DNA of 64,000 nt from Methanoculleus marisnigri JR1 (GTDB lineage: Archaea > Halobacteriota > Methanomicrobia > Methanomicrobiales > Methanoculleaceae): contig NC_009051.1 in NCBI RefSeq assembly GCF_000015825.1, positions 1,296,695 to 1,360,694 on the forward strand, written 5' to 3'. Shown here one piece after another: positions 63,107 through 64,000 of the stretch. The position numbers were made by a program, and so were the translations under genes. The notes below the pieces were generated by a model. It did not search any database. It was given only the letters and a program-made list of their open reading frames with translations, and was not told the origin of the DNA. Every line of letters starts with the position of its first letter. Within the stretch, counting starts at the first letter, position 1.

Positions 63107-64000
63107 ATGACGACAGTCGGCATACTGACGGGAGGAGGCGACTGCCCGGGCCTGAACGCGGTGATCCGGGCGGTCGTGCGGACGGGAGCGAAGCACGGGT
63201 TCGATGCGATCGGGATCCGGGACGGATGGCTCGGGCTGGTCGCCGGGAACGTCGAACCGCTCACCGATTACTCGGTGACCGGGATCCTCCCGAAAGGCGG
63301 GACGATCCTCGGGACGTCGCGGACGAACCCCTTCAAGAACGAGGCCGACGTCCAGCGGCTGCGCGACAACATCAGGAAGTTCGGGATCGACGCGATCGTT
63401 GCGATCGGCGGCGAGGATACCCTGGGTGTCGCGAACAAACTCTCGAAGATGGGTATCCCGGTGGTGGGGGTCCCGAAGACCATCGACAACGACGTCGGTG
63501 CAACCGACTACACCTTCGGGTTCGACACCGCCGTCGCAACCGTCACGGAGGCGATCGACCGTCTCCACACGACGGCGGAGTCGCACCACCGCGTCATGGT
63601 CGTGGAGGTGATGGGCCGGCACGCCGGGTGGATCGCGACCGTGGCCGGGATCGCGGGTGGAGCCGACGAGATCCTGATCCCGGAGATCCCGTTCGACCTC
63701 GACGAGGTCACCCACCACCTCCGGGCGCGCTACGAGCGGGGGAAGAAGTTCAGCATCGTCGTGGTAGCCGAGGGCGCCCAGCCGAAGGGGATGGCGGAGG
63801 CGATCGCACAGTCCGCACGGACGGACGAGTTCGGCCACGTCACCCTCGGCGGTGTCGGGAACTACCTGCGCGACGAACTCGAAAAGAGGCTCGACATGGA
63901 GGTGCGGGTGACGGTGCTCGGGCACATCCAGCGCGGCGGCTCCCCGACGGCGCACGACCGGGTGCTCGCGACCCGGTTCGGGGTGGCGGCGGCGGACCTC
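63107..64000 (+). CDS. 6-phosphofructokinase, PfkA superfamily, PPi-type signature; 3' end cut
   Basis: The frame runs from ATG 63107 to the window edge (298 codons) with no stop. GILTGGGDCPGLNAVIR is the phosphate-binding start, GGEDTLGVA at 101-109, PKTIDNDVGATDYTFGFDTA at 123-142, VMVVEVMGRHAGWIA and LGHIQRGGSPTAHDR complete the family. Asp104 and Lys124 replace the Gly104/Gly124 of ATP enzymes, which is the signature of PPi-dependent phosphofructokinase. It forms an operon with the aldolase gene, so a glycolytic/gluconeogenic pair. Confidence 0.9.
   Translation, partial: MTTVGILTGGGDCPGLNAVIRAVVRTGAKHGFDAIGIRDGWLGLVAGNVEPLTDYSVTGILPKGGTILGTSRTNPFKNEADVQRLRDNIRKFGIDAIVAIGGEDTLGVANKLSKMGIPVVGVPKTIDNDVGATDYTFGFDTAVATVTEAIDRLHTTAESHHRVMVVEVMGRHAGWIATVAGIAGGADEILIPEIPFDLDEVTHHLRARYERGKKFSIVVVAEGAQPKGMAEAIAQSARTDEFGHVTLGGVGNYLRDELEKRLDMEVRVTVLGHIQRGGSPTAHDRVLATRFGVAAADL

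Overview
The window is high-GC archaeal DNA, most likely from a methanogen of the order Methanomicrobiales (a Methanoculleus-like organism). The evidence is a type III RuBisCO, a YcaO/TfuA pair of the kind that thioamidates methyl-coenzyme M reductase, an ArcS-like tRNA-modification domain, PGF-CTERM-type surface anchors, archaeal TATA boxes, and several PAS sensor kinases with the RHDILNQ-type H-box seen in methanogens. Placement below order is inference. No rRNA or tRNA gene and no CRISPR array was seen.

Layout. 1-7.2 kb: tail of a TPR protein overlapping an FKBP-type lipoprotein, a CNNM/CBS membrane protein, a peroxiredoxin, a sodium symporter, an N-formylglutamate amidohydrolase-like enzyme, a short RecQ helicase and a PspC protein. 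7.8-14.1 kb: a bacterial-type uvrA-uvrC-uvrB operon with overlapping genes. 14.2-18.3 kb: a ferritin-like protein with a palindromic operator, an ArcS-like protein, type III RuBisCO and an alpha/beta hydrolase. 18.5-20.2 kb: an HTH-regulator/membrane-protein operon broken by an IS5-type element whose exact insertion point can be reconstructed. 20.6-23.9 kb: a coupled moeB-moaD-moaE-ycaO-tfuA operon. 24-32.3 kb: a FemAB/GNAT-like protein, a PIN-domain protein, a large REC-PAS-GAF kinase and an ABC-2 exporter with a NEW3 surface protein. 32.8-35.3 kb: secreted and membrane proteins. 35.4-52.1 kb: sensor proteins alternating with two heavy-metal P-type ATPases, a bicupin lipoprotein, a PKD-type surface protein and a MazF-like protein. 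52.4-64 kb: nitroreductase, HtrA-like protease, GDPD, DUF2795 protein, a polar amino-acid ABC transporter in two separated parts, an EamA permease with a His-rich tail, and an aldolase-phosphofructokinase operon.

The most unusual signal is non-coding. Six related intergenic elements (about 127 to 985 bp) share terminal inverted repeats around a TATCGCC core and are filled with short perfect hairpins whose stems covary between copies. All six lie between the 3' ends of convergent genes. One has expanded into a 45-bp and 55-bp tandem array. They look like an archaeal counterpart of bacterial REP/BIME elements, possibly acting as bidirectional terminators or as mobile or structured RNA elements. 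The second theme is sulfur transfer: an E1-like enzyme and a ubiquitin-like sulfur carrier are co-transcribed with both molybdopterin synthase and the YcaO-TfuA thioamidation pair.
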